A program made the translations under genes and the position numbers. From assembly GCA_018897135.1 (NCBI GenBank), contig JAHILJ010000014.1, forward strand, positions 1 through 20,443: 20,443 bases of DNA, read 5' to 3'. Positions 6,870 through 12,742 of this stretch are shown here, in pieces (within the stretch, counting starts at the first letter, position 1; each line of letters begins with the position of its first letter). The stretch comes from Nanobdellota archaeon. Lineage in GTDB: Archaea; Nanobdellota; Nanobdellia; Pacearchaeales; GW2011-AR1. The notes under the pieces are model-generated. The model made no database searches. It saw only the letters and a program-made list of their open reading frames with translations, and had not been told where the DNA came from.

Positions 6870-7271
6870 ATGGAAAATCTAAACCAAGATGAATCTTTTA
6901 AGACTATTTTGGAATACTTAAAATCAAATCATGAAGCATTGAAACTTCTTTGGCAAAAGATAGATCTCTTGGAAAAGGAAATAACTGAAAAGGTAGATTT
7001 TAATTTTGGAAAGAAAAAAATAATTCTATCTGATGAAGAAAAAAAGAAAAGGAAAGATAGATGGAATAAAATGATAGAAGATTCAAGAAAGGAATACCCA
7101 AATGCTTGGAAGAGTTGGAAAGAACCTCAAGACAGAGAACTTCTATCTCTCTATAACGAAGGGAAGAGTATTGAAGAAATTACAAAAATAATGGGAAGAA
7201 ATTCAAACTCAATAACAATGAGATTAGAAAATAAACACGGAATTATCATGGAAAATTTAAAAAATGACTGA
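6870..7271 (+). CDS. Myb/SANT-like helix-turn-helix protein
   Basis: This 133-residue protein has a predicted coiled coil in its N-terminal half (about 15-45, LKLLWQKIDLLEKEITEKV) and a very basic middle (GKKKIILSDEEKKKRKDRW). Residues about 82-124 form a Myb/SANT-type HTH: SWKEPQDRELLSLYNEGKS, then IEEITKIMGRNSNSITMRLE. Similar domains (W-x-x-x-x-D-x-x-L-x-x-L-Y-x-x-G-x-x-I-x-x-I) occur as DNA-binding tails on archaeal and bacterial proteins. The last 8 bases overlap the nuclease gene, so the two are probably made together. The likely role is to bring the nuclease to DNA; that is inference. Confidence 0.68.
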   Translation: MENLNQDESFKTILEYLKSNHEALKLLWQKIDLLEKEITEKVDFNFGKKKIILSDEEKKKRKDRWNKMIEDSRKEYPNAWKSWKEPQDRELLSLYNEGKSIEEITKIMGRNSNSITMRLENKHGIIMENLKND

Positions 7272-7818
7272 AGAGAAAGAATGGAATCAAAATAAAGCTG
7301 TAGGGAATATTTCAGAGAGTATAATTGAGATGATGATTAATTCTATGCCTGATTGGAAATGTGTTAAGTTTGGAGTAGAAAACCACATTGAAGAATTAAG
7401 AAAGGTTGTAAAAACAGATATAAATGAAACTACAAAAAGAATTAAATCTATGCCAGATTTCATTGCATATAATACAAAAGAGAGAAAAACTTTTTTTATT
7501 GAGGTTAAATATAGAAGTTTTATTGATAAACGAGAGGGAAAATCAGAATATAAGATTGATTTTCTGGAAGAATATTTGGAATATTGGAAAGGAACTAAAC
7601 TAATTGTAATCAACCCAACAATCCATCCATATTTTTTTGTAATTGATTTAGATGATGTGAAAGATGATATGTGCCGTATGGAACAAAATAGGAAAGATGA
7701 TTATTATTGGAATTTTAAAGAGATTGAAAAAGAGCTTAAAGATTTATTTCCTGAATTAAAAAAAGAAGTAATAGAAGATGCAACAAAATTGATACCTTCT
7801 CTTAAGGATAAGGGGTGA
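7264..7818 (+). CDS. PD-(D/E)XK-type nuclease
   Basis: This 184-residue protein carries a restriction-endonuclease-like core. Helix 1 has the conserved acidic residue (GNISESIIEMM, E18). The PD motif is SMPDFIAYN (D65), and the (D/E)XK motif is TFFIEVKYRS (E80, K82) on the next strand. A following strand, KLIVINPTIHPYFFVIDLDD, fits the rest of the fold. The spacing of E, PD and EVK is typical of the superfamily, which includes restriction, repair and RNA-targeting enzymes. It overlaps and follows the Myb-like gene. The substrate (DNA or RNA) cannot be told from sequence. No methyltransferase is present nearby, so a classical restriction-modification pair is not supported. Confidence 0.72.
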   Translation: MTEEKEWNQNKAVGNISESIIEMMINSMPDWKCVKFGVENHIEELRKVVKTDINETTKRIKSMPDFIAYNTKERKTFFIEVKYRSFIDKREGKSEYKIDFLEEYLEYWKGTKLIVINPTIHPYFFVIDLDDVKDDMCRMEQNRKDDYYWNFKEIEKELKDLFPELKKEVIEDATKLIPSLKDKG

Positions 7819-7857
7819 AAATAGTTGGTGGGGGTTGATTAGGTTGAGTAAAGATAG

Positions 7858-8361
7858 TTAATAAGATGCCCCGTCATTCAAACCATAATTCTTTTTTAAA
7901 TATTCTTCAAAATTCTTTTTACTCGTTAAATAACTCCATAAATTATCAATTGATAAACTACTAATAGAATCTTCATCATCATAGGAATTAGATAATATAA
8001 TTATCCTTTTGTCTGGATTGATTAATGAAAGAATTTTATATAAAAGTTTTGTATCATGTTTTTCTTCACCAACATCTTCTCCTAAAAGTTCTGCTGGCTC
8101 AATCCAATTTTCTAAGTAAGCAATCACTTCTGTTTTTGTTGTTTCGTCAATTAATTCTGTTTTTTCTTTTATTTTGGTTTTAATATCCTCAATTAAAGAA
8201 GGTAGCATATATGCTTTATTTTTTTCATTTTGAGTTGTTAAATAAATAAAAAACAATTCTGCTGTCTCATAATTAGAATCTTTAAAGAATTCATTTACAA
8301 CATCCTTATCAACAATAAAGATTTCATTATCATCAGAATTATACTGCAAACAATCACCCAT
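7858..8361 (-). CDS. PIN-like protein, tentative
   Basis: This 167-residue protein is not firmly recognised. The opening strand EIFIVDKDVVNEFF has an aspartate where PIN nucleases have their first metal ligand. Near the C-terminus HDTKLLYKILSLINPDKRII, then ILSNSYDDED, resembles the last part of a PIN fold, but the usual T-N/S-D is altered. The middle (AELFFIYLTTQNEKNKAYML) and an acidic stretch (LGEDVGEEKHD) match nothing I know. It follows the small basic gene on the same strand by 14 bases, an arrangement like antitoxin then toxin. It has no visible Shine-Dalgarno site. An anti-SD-like sequence lies just upstream. The gene is probably real; the PIN assignment is weak. Confidence 0.5.
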   Translation of the reverse strand: MGDCLQYNSDDNEIFIVDKDVVNEFFKDSNYETAELFFIYLTTQNEKNKAYMLPSLIEDIKTKIKEKTELIDETTKTEVIAYLENWIEPAELLGEDVGEEKHDTKLLYKILSLINPDKRIIILSNSYDDEDSISSLSIDNLWSYLTSKKNFEEYLKKNYGLNDGASY

Positions 8362-8374
8362 TTTTAAAAATAAA

Positions 8375-8387
8375 ATTAAAAGGAGGT
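8375..8387. repeat. 13-bp inverted repeat, left arm
   Basis: ATTAAAAGGAGGT on the plus strand; read in the minus-strand mRNA it is ACCUCCUUUUAAU. It covers the last codons of the small basic gene and lies just before the PIN-like start. It pairs perfectly with the right arm at 8647-8659. Confidence 0.6.
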
Positions 8388-8624
8388 ATTAAAAAGATTA
8401 GCTCTTTTAATAGAGTCTCTAAATCCCTCAGTAGGTTTTATCTCCTTTTTAATTGCTTTTTTTTCCATTCTCTTTGGAGAATTTCTAATTATTCTTATCT
8501 CTGCAAAATCCTCTTGAGAGATGTTCAATCTGGCTCTTTCTACAGCTGATAAACGACTACCTGAAACGATAGTTATACTTTCTATTTTTGGTTTATTTCC
8601 CATAAAGGAATCATTAAATGCCAT
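8376..8624 (-). CDS. small basic protein upstream of the PIN-like gene
   Basis: This 82-residue protein is not recognised. It is strongly basic, especially in the second half (RIIRNSPKRMEKKAIKKEIK). The N-terminal part (IESITIVSGSRLSAVERARL) could form a strand followed by helices. It may be an antitoxin or RNA/DNA-binding partner for the downstream PIN-like protein, judged only by size, charge and gene order. The ATG at 8624 has no close ribosome-binding site; an AAAAGGAGGT lies 22 bases upstream. There is no in-frame ATG or GTG between, because a TGA blocks the frame. A TATA-like TTTAAGG on the minus strand (about 8668-8674) would start transcription near 8648. Confidence 0.5.
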   Translation of the reverse strand: MAFNDSFMGNKPKIESITIVSGSRLSAVERARLNISQEDFAEIRIIRNSPKRMEKKAIKKEIKPTEGFRDSIKRANLFNTSF

Positions 8625-8646
8625 CTTATAAATTTTTCTATATCAC

Positions 8647-8659
8647 ACCTCCTTTTAAT
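8647..8659. repeat. 13-bp inverted repeat, right arm (contains SD-like GGAGGT)
   Basis: In the minus-strand transcript this reads AUUAAAAGGAGGU, 22 bases before the ATG at 8624. It is the exact complement of the left arm about 270 bases downstream, so the mRNA could close into a loop around the small gene. Confidence 0.6.
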
Positions 8660-8878
8660 ATTATTATCCTTAAATACTTTGTTATCAAAGAAAGATAAAG
8701 TTGTAAATAACATAAAAAAATAAAGTGCTTCAACTATAAATAACTTTGTGTAATTAACCCTCAACCCACTTCCAAAAACCATTTAAACCCCAAATTCTCC
8801 TCCTCTCTTAATTTTTCCTCCTCGGAAAAAGTGTAAGTTCGATGCTACTTTCGCATCTCATTACGTTCCTAATCACAA
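8660..8878. other. intergenic stretch between the minus-strand pair and SRP RNA
   Basis: No coding region is supported here. It holds the minus-strand promoter candidate near 8668-8674, a C/T-rich block at about 8790-8825 (CTCCTCCTCTCTTAATTTTT), and a small hairpin, GATGC at 8841-8845 with GCATC at 8853-8857. Nothing else is recognised. Confidence 0.4.
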
Positions 8879-8889
8879 ATTTTAAATAG
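8879..8889 (+). promoter_or_regulatory. TATA box for SRP RNA
   Basis: ATTTTAAATAG is centred about 25 bases before 8909, the point where the 5' end of the SRP RNA is expected from its terminal helix. The two independent estimates agree. Confidence 0.65.
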
Positions 8890-8908
8890 TCTATTACGTG
8901 ATTAAAAA

Positions 8909-9167
8909 CGTAGACCAAGTCGGCGGGTTAGCCCTCCGCTATTTGCAAACGGACTTTAGGCAGACTGCGAGAGGGGAGTGATGAGTGCGTCGAAAGGTCT
9001 TTGTTCGGACGTTGACGTTTTGTCTGCTTTGATCTTGCATTTACGAACCGGGTCAGGCCTTGATCGGAGCAGCCCTAAACATTTGTTAAGGTGCTTAGCA
9101 GGTCGCAAAACTGAGGAAGAATAAAGGTAGCTTTTTGGTTCTCTCTGAGCAAACCTCGGGTCTACAA
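8909..9167 (+). ncRNA. ffs: signal recognition particle RNA (7S)
   Basis: This RNA forms the scaffold of the signal recognition particle, which docks translating ribosomes at the membrane. The hallmark is the helix 8 core at 9050-9075: GGG-TCAGG...GGAGCAG-CCC, the SRP54 (Ffh) binding site. The ends pair as CGTAGACC (8909-8916) with GGTCTAC (9159-9165). Near the 5' end two short hairpins fit the Alu domain: GGC(gggtta)GCC at 8922-8933, then TCCG...CGGA at 8935-8953. GAGAG near 8970 can pair with CTCTC near 9142 as part of helix 5. At about 258 bases it is somewhat short for an archaeal 7S RNA. The helix 8 tip is odd: it reads CC-TTGATC-GG rather than a GGAA-type tetraloop. The GC content is clearly above the surroundings. 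Confidence 0.9.
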
Positions 9168-9188
9168 TAAAAAGAACCAGCAGGTTCT

Positions 9189-9356
9189 TTTTGAATCTCC
9201 TCAAATTGCGGAACAGCGATTTTTAAATGCACTCAATAAAATCACATAGAATGAAAACCTAAATTTCTTTTGAATCTCCTCAAATTGCGGAACAGCGATT
9301 TTTAAATGCACTCAATAAAATCGCATAGAATGAAAACCTAAATTTCTTTTGAATCT
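9189..9356 (+). repeat. 79-bp tandem repeat, two copies plus a stub
   Basis: Copy 1 is 9189-9267, copy 2 is 9268-9346, and a third copy breaks off after 10 bases (9347-9356). The two full copies differ at one base (A at 9244, G at 9323). Each unit contains a small stem (ATTGC-ggaaca-GCGAT) running into a T run, then TTTTAAAT, then AATAAAATC. A start codon about 26 bases after the TTTTAAAT opens the four-codon frame ATG AAA ACC TAA (9251-9262 and 9330-9341). So each unit mimics the leaderless promoter layout of the real genes. There is no spacer structure like a CRISPR array and no longer frame. The function is unknown. Confidence 0.9.
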
Positions 9357-9432
9357 TCTAAATACTGAACCTCCTTTCCTAAATGCCTCTTGTGAAACTG
9401 CACACAAAAATTTGTTCTATTCCTTGTAATTA
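9357..9432. other. intergenic stretch after the repeats
   Basis: Between the repeat stub and the next promoter I see no gene or structured RNA. It contains a minus-strand AGGAGG-like stretch (CCTCCTTTCC, 9370-9379) with no frame that uses it. Confidence 0.35.
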
Positions 9433-9440
9433 CTTATAAA
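9433..9440 (+). promoter_or_regulatory. TATA box for the 9473 gene
   Basis: CTTATAAA predicts a start near 9462, leaving a leader of about 11 bases before the GTG at 9473. AAAGGAAG at about 9463-9470 may serve as a weak ribosome-binding site. Confidence 0.45.
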
Positions 9441-9472
9441 AGGTTACAAATAGTAAGTTTTTTAAAGGAAGC

Positions 9473-9907
9473 GTGTGTAAGAAAAATATGAAAGAAAAAA
9501 CTAAAGCAATAATTTGTAATGGAATAGCAGCAATTACAACAGCCTATGCTTCCATTCACAACTATCTACATATGCATTCCTTAAATCCTAGAACATATCA
9601 TTGGTGGAATGGACAACTTGGAGATTTTTGCTTTACTGCTACAAATACAGCTATTATAGCCACAATATCTCATGCATTAGGAAGGACTGACAAAACCAAC
9701 AAAAAAGTTTTAGAATTTGGTCTTAGTTGTGCAACTATGTGCTCTTTATACGAAGTTTTACAACCTATTTATGAAGGGAATACTTTTGATTGGAAAGATG
9801 TTGTTGCTTATTTTGCAGGTTCATTAAGCATTGTTGGACTAAATAAATTCTTAGAAAAAAACAAAAAACAAAAAAGTTTAGATAACTTAATCCAAACCCA
9901 AAATTAA
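9473..9907 (+). CDS. small membrane protein, possibly VanZ-like
   Basis: This protein has 144 residues if it starts at the GTG (9473), or 139 from the ATG at 9488; the leader length favours the GTG slightly. It has three to four hydrophobic segments: AIICNGIAAITTAYASI, DFCFTATNTAIIATISHAL, FGLSCATMCSLYEVLQPIY and VVAYFAGSLSIVGL. The pattern EVLQPIYEGNTFDWKDVVAY followed by FAGSL resembles the E-x-x-Q...D-x-x-x-Y/N-x-x-G motif of VanZ-like membrane proteins, but the match is loose. It lies just upstream of the pilus locus without overlap and has its own promoter, so a link to pili is not shown. The end overlaps no other gene. Confidence 0.6.
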   Translation: MCKKNMKEKTKAIICNGIAAITTAYASIHNYLHMHSLNPRTYHWWNGQLGDFCFTATNTAIIATISHALGRTDKTNKKVLEFGLSCATMCSLYEVLQPIYEGNTFDWKDVVAYFAGSLSIVGLNKFLEKNKKQKSLDNLIQTQN

Positions 9908-9911
9908 TAAA
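9902..9911 (+). promoter_or_regulatory. TATA box for the first pilin-like gene
   Basis: AATTAATAAA lies about 26 bases before the ATG at 9933 and overlaps the stop of the 9473 gene. It supports the ATG at 9933 over the TTG six bases upstream. Confidence 0.45.
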
Positions 9912-9932
9912 CTCTTTTTCATTATTTTGCTT

Positions 9933-10382
9933 ATGAAAAAAAGAGGGCAATTTTATTTAATAGCAGCTGTAATTATAATTGCGATAATTCTTGCTTTTGT
10001 TGCTGTTTCAAATTATTACAAACCAAAAAGTTTTGTTCAAATTGAAGACTTGAAAAAAGAACTTGAAATTGAATCTTTAGAAGTTTTAGATTACATGATT
10101 CAAAATCCTGATTCAACAACATTAGACAAATTCACAGCAAACTTTTCACAATATGTTAGAAGTGAAATTAATATAACTTACATAACAGATGCTTCAGAAA
10201 CTTTAGAATGTTATTATTATGATCAATTAACTAAGAAAGATTTGGGTTGTTCAGAAATAGGGGGGAAGGTAACAGTTTATTCAAATGGTTACAACTATGA
10301 ATTTGAAATGACAGATGGCCTTGATTTTCATTTTATAATTTCTCAAACAGTTGGAGGCGAGCATCATGTTGTCACGAGCTAA
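9933..10382 (+). CDS. class III prepilin-like protein 1
   Basis: This 149-residue protein has the N-terminus MKKRGQFYLIAAVIIIAII. The charged KKRG followed by a long hydrophobic stretch fits cleavage by an archaeal prepilin peptidase between G and Q. The hydrophobic helix would then form the filament core. Residues about 32-149 are soluble and mostly beta, with a helical start (VQIEDLKKELEIESLEVLDY) and two cysteines (ETLECYYY, DLGCSE) that might pair. The ATG is chosen because the signal begins there. The 3' end overlaps the next pilin gene by 17 bases, so the two are coupled. It is probably a minor pilin or pseudopilin. Confidence 0.78.
   Translation: MKKRGQFYLIAAVIIIAIILAFVAVSNYYKPKSFVQIEDLKKELEIESLEVLDYMIQNPDSTTLDKFTANFSQYVRSEINITYITDASETLECYYYDQLTKKDLGCSEIGGKVTVYSNGYNYEFEMTDGLDFHFIISQTVGGEHHVVTS
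10353..10357 (+). promoter_or_regulatory. Shine-Dalgarno site deciding the start at 10366
   Basis: GGAGG sits eight bases before the ATG at 10366, inside the preceding gene. It supports this ATG over the TTG at 10351 and marks an internal, leadered gene of a polycistronic mRNA. Confidence 0.65.
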
Positions 10383-11142
10383 GTCAAAAAAAGGTGTAAG
10401 TGTAATGATTGGATATATTTTATTAATAAGTTTTTCAGTTATTCTCGGAGCTGTGCTTTACCAGAATTTGAAAACATATGTTCCTACAGAACCAATAAAT
10501 TGCCCATATAGTGTTTCTATTTTTTTAAAAGATTATACTTGTGAAAACTCAGTTGGAGGAAACTCAACCTTAACTCTAAATCTAAAGAACAATGGAAAGT
10601 TCAATATTGCAGGATATTTTGTTTATGCAACAAACAGTTCTGAACAAGAATTAGCAACAATTGATTTATCTAATTCTTTTAATGAAAATGCAGAAGACTT
10701 GGGGGTTGTTGTAAAAAATGCTGTTGTTTTTGAAATGAACAATAATAATACAATGAATGTTGGAGAAGAAAAAGTTTCTGAATTTGACATCCCCCCAAAT
10801 ATTTTAATTAATTCTATTGAAATTGTCCCTGTAAGATTTCAAGAAGTAAATAACAAGATGATGTTTGTAAGTTGCGGTGGTGCAAAAATATCAGAAGAAA
10901 TTATTTGCCCTGACTGTTCTTGTTCTTTAACAACTTGTGTAGGAGCAACTTGTGAAAATGGAATAGGAGAAACTTGTTATGGAGTTCTTACAGAAAGTGT
11001 TTGCCCTACTGCAAATACAATTGCTTGTGGGGATACCCCAGATCCAACAATAAATTGTGGAACAACTTGTGAATCTGGAACAAATTGTCCTCTTGGTGAA
11101 ACCTGTGTTGAAGAAGAATGTATTGAAACAGGAGTTTATTAA
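10366..11142 (+). CDS. class III prepilin-like protein 2, Cys-rich C-terminus
   Basis: This protein has 258 residues. The signal is MLSRAKSKKGVSVMIGYILL: a basic stretch with KKG, then the hydrophobic helix, giving predicted cleavage before VSVMIGYI. The middle (about 45-180) is a beta-rich domain with CPYSVSIFLKDYTCE and NGKFNIAGYFVYATN. The last 85 residues hold about 14 cysteines (CPDCSCSLTTCVGATCENG, ACGDTPDP, CGTTCESGTNCPLGETC). This resembles disulfide-stabilised extracellular repeats and is unusual for a pilin. It would make an exposed, rigid tip or adhesive domain; that role is inference. A GGAGG site and a 17-base overlap couple it to the preceding pilin. Confidence 0.78.
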   Translation: MLSRAKSKKGVSVMIGYILLISFSVILGAVLYQNLKTYVPTEPINCPYSVSIFLKDYTCENSVGGNSTLTLNLKNNGKFNIAGYFVYATNSSEQELATIDLSNSFNENAEDLGVVVKNAVVFEMNNNNTMNVGEEKVSEFDIPPNILINSIEIVPVRFQEVNNKMMFVSCGGAKISEEIICPDCSCSLTTCVGATCENGIGETCYGVLTESVCPTANTIACGDTPDPTINCGTTCESGTNCPLGETCVEEECIETGVY

Positions 11143-11147
11143 AAAAA

Positions 11148-11155
11148 TTTAAAAG
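11148..11155 (+). promoter_or_regulatory. TATA box for pilin 3
   Basis: TTTAAAAG lies about 26 bases before the ATG at 11177; leaderless layout. Confidence 0.6.
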
Positions 11156-11176
11156 CTATATAATATTAATAATAAA

Positions 11177-11641
11177 ATGAAAAAAAAAGGAATCTCACCT
11201 GTAATTGCAACAATTTTGTTGATTTCAATAGTTGTTATTATTGCACTAATTATTTTTTTATGGCTTCGGGGAATGACAGAAGAAACAATTACAAAGTTTG
11301 GCGGGAAAAATGTTAAACTTGTTTGCGGGGAGGTTATGTTTGAAACAAGTTATTCGGACGGGACATTATATATAAAAAACACAGGAAATGTTCCTATTTT
11401 TAAAATGAACATGCAAATCGACAAGGGCTCAAGTTATTCAACAATTACTTTTAATACTGCAGAAGATGGATGGCCAGAAGTTGGATTAAATCAAGGAGAC
11501 GGTCTTTCGATTGCTATTGGTTCACGTGTAGAAAACGGAGATGAAATATTAATTATTCCTGTTTTAGCAGGAAGTTCAAAAGAAGGTGAAAAAACTTATG
11601 CTTGTGAAGAAGTTTATGGCGAGAGATTATTAATTGAATAA
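11177..11641 (+). CDS. class III prepilin-like protein 3 (archaeal pilin N-terminal type)
   Basis: This 154-residue protein begins MKKKGISPVIATILLISIVV, the textbook archaeal type IV pilin/archaellin signal (KKKG^ISPVIATILL). A hydrophobic helix of about 25 residues follows, then a soluble beta domain with VKLVCGEVMFETSYSDGTLY and IKNTGNVPIFKMNMQI, the N-T-G-N-V-P motif seen in many archaeal pilins. Two cysteines (CGEV and YACEEV) may bridge the two ends of the domain. It has its own leaderless promoter. This is the most canonical pilin of the set and a good candidate for the main subunit, though no expression data are visible. Confidence 0.88.
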   Translation: MKKKGISPVIATILLISIVVIIALIIFLWLRGMTEETITKFGGKNVKLVCGEVMFETSYSDGTLYIKNTGNVPIFKMNMQIDKGSSYSTITFNTAEDGWPEVGLNQGDGLSIAIGSRVENGDEILIIPVLAGSSKEGEKTYACEEVYGERLLIE

Positions 11642-11642
11642 A

Positions 11643-11650
11643 TTTAAAAA
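11643..11650 (+). promoter_or_regulatory. TATA box for pilin 4
   Basis: TTTAAAAA lies about 26 bases before the ATG at 11672, directly after the stop of pilin 3. Confidence 0.6.
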
Positions 11651-11671
11651 CATGTTTAACTTAAAAATAAA

Positions 11672-12184
11672 ATGAGGGATAAAAAAGGGTTGTCTGCAGT
11701 TATCACGACTTTGATAATGATTGCACTTGTAATTGTCTTAATCACAATTGTTTGGGTTGCTGTTGACAGAATGACAAGAGGAGCAATAGAAGGTTCTGAA
11801 TCTTGTTTTGATATTGCAGGAAAAGCAAGCATAAATAATGTTTATACATGTTGGACAGAACGAACAGGGGTGGGGGAGTTTGATGAACTTCAATTTTCAG
11901 TGGGTTTAGGAGATATAAGTCCTGATTCTGTTCTTGTTACTGTTTCAACTGTTAGCATGACAAAAAGTTATACAATAGATGGGACAATTGTTACAAATGT
12001 TAAAAATCATGATGATACATCTTATGGGACGGCATTAACAGCTTTAACTGCAAACTCAGGTCAAACATATATTACAAAAGATTTTGATGGAAAAGGAAAA
12101 CCAGATTCTGTTGAACTGTTTTTAAAGTTTGGTGAAAAGCAATGCAGTGTTTCAGATGCTTTATATGAGATTAGTGATTGCTAA
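11672..12184 (+). CDS. class III prepilin-like protein 4
   Basis: This 170-residue protein begins MRDKKGLSAVITTLIMIALV: KKG^LSAVITTLIMIA is a strong class III prepilin signal, followed by ITIVWVAVDRMTRG. The soluble domain has paired cysteines near residue 45-60 (ESCFDIAG, VYTCWTE) and near the end (KQCSVSDALYEISDC). The middle, PDSVLVTVSTVSMTKSYTID, is beta and threonine/serine rich. The DFDGKGKPDSVELFL stretch has a D-x-D-G-x-G-x-x-D layout that could bind calcium, as in dockerin/EF-type loops; this is a motif impression only. It has its own promoter and stands between pilin 3 and pilin 5 on the same strand. Confidence 0.83.
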   Translation: MRDKKGLSAVITTLIMIALVIVLITIVWVAVDRMTRGAIEGSESCFDIAGKASINNVYTCWTERTGVGEFDELQFSVGLGDISPDSVLVTVSTVSMTKSYTIDGTIVTNVKNHDDTSYGTALTALTANSGQTYITKDFDGKGKPDSVELFLKFGEKQCSVSDALYEISDC

Positions 12185-12198
12185 TTTTAACATTAATT

Positions 12199-12206
12199 AT
12201 TTAAAT
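12199..12206 (+). promoter_or_regulatory. TATA box for pilin 5 and the ATPase
   Basis: ATTTAAAT lies about 25 bases before the ATG at 12227. Since the ATPase gene starts on the last base of pilin 5, this promoter should drive both. Confidence 0.55.
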
Positions 12207-12226
12207 CAAATTCTGTTTAATTTAAT

Positions 12227-12742
12227 ATGAAAAAAAGAGGACAGGTTTGGGTAGAAACCATGATTTACACTTTGGTGGCTTTTGCATTAATTGCAGCTGT
12301 TTTATTTTTTGTTAAACCAAAAGTTGAAGAAATTCGGGACCAAGCATTAATTGAACAATCGCTTGAAGTTATGAAATATTTTGATTCGACAATTTTAGAA
12401 CTTGGGCAAAGCGTGTCTGGAAACAAAAGAGAAATTGAAGTTGGAATTAAAAAAGGAACACTTTTAATAGACGGAGAAAACGAAAAAATTGTTTTTGAAA
12501 TGAAAAGTAAATATGAATATAGTGAACCGGGCGAAATAATTTCAGAAGGTTCTTTAAATGTTTCAACTGAAAAAATAGGTGATGAAAATAAAATAACAAT
12601 TTCTAAAAATTATTCAAATTATAATTTAACTTTTAATTCTGCAGATGAATCAAAACTTATTAGTTCTTCTTCAACACCTTACACAATTTTTGTATCAAAC
12701 AAAGGAGGTTCTCCAATCATAATTGATTTTGAAATAGAATAA
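12227..12742 (+). CDS. class III prepilin-like protein 5, with Glu at +5
   Basis: This 171-residue protein begins MKKRGQVWVETMIYTLVAFA. Predicted cleavage after KKRG leaves Q-V-W-V-E, so a glutamate sits at position +5 of the mature form, as in bacterial type IV pilins. The helix continues to FFVKPKVEEIRDQALIEQSL. The rest is beta-rich, with NKREIEVGIKKGTLLIDGEN and NKITISKNYSNYNLTFNSAD, and ends in GGSPIIIDFEIE. No cysteine is present. Its TAA overlaps the ATG of the ATPase gene by one base (TAATG), which ties this pilin to the assembly motor; it may be the subunit that primes assembly (inference). Confidence 0.82.
   Translation: MKKRGQVWVETMIYTLVAFALIAAVLFFVKPKVEEIRDQALIEQSLEVMKYFDSTILELGQSVSGNKREIEVGIKKGTLLIDGENEKIVFEMKSKYEYSEPGEIISEGSLNVSTEKIGDENKITISKNYSNYNLTFNSADESKLISSSSTPYTIFVSNKGGSPIIIDFEIE

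Noticed and set aside
7264..7818. Restriction-modification system
   Set aside because: There is only a nuclease and a DNA-binding partner; no methyltransferase or specificity protein is in the window.
8582..8782. 66-residue minus-strand frame overlapping the start of the small basic gene
   Set aside because: It has no promoter or ribosome-binding site, amino-acid use is unlike its neighbours, and it overlaps the better supported gene and its promoter.
8841..8857. Terminator hairpin GATGC/GCATC
   Set aside because: The stem is only five pairs with no T run after it on either strand, and such pairs are expected by chance.
8956..9204. 82-residue minus-strand frame
   Set aside because: It runs antisense through the SRP RNA, whose structure and conserved core explain the sequence.
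9189..9356. CRISPR array
   Set aside because: The units are 79 bases, directly adjacent and without variable spacers, with no cas genes in the window.
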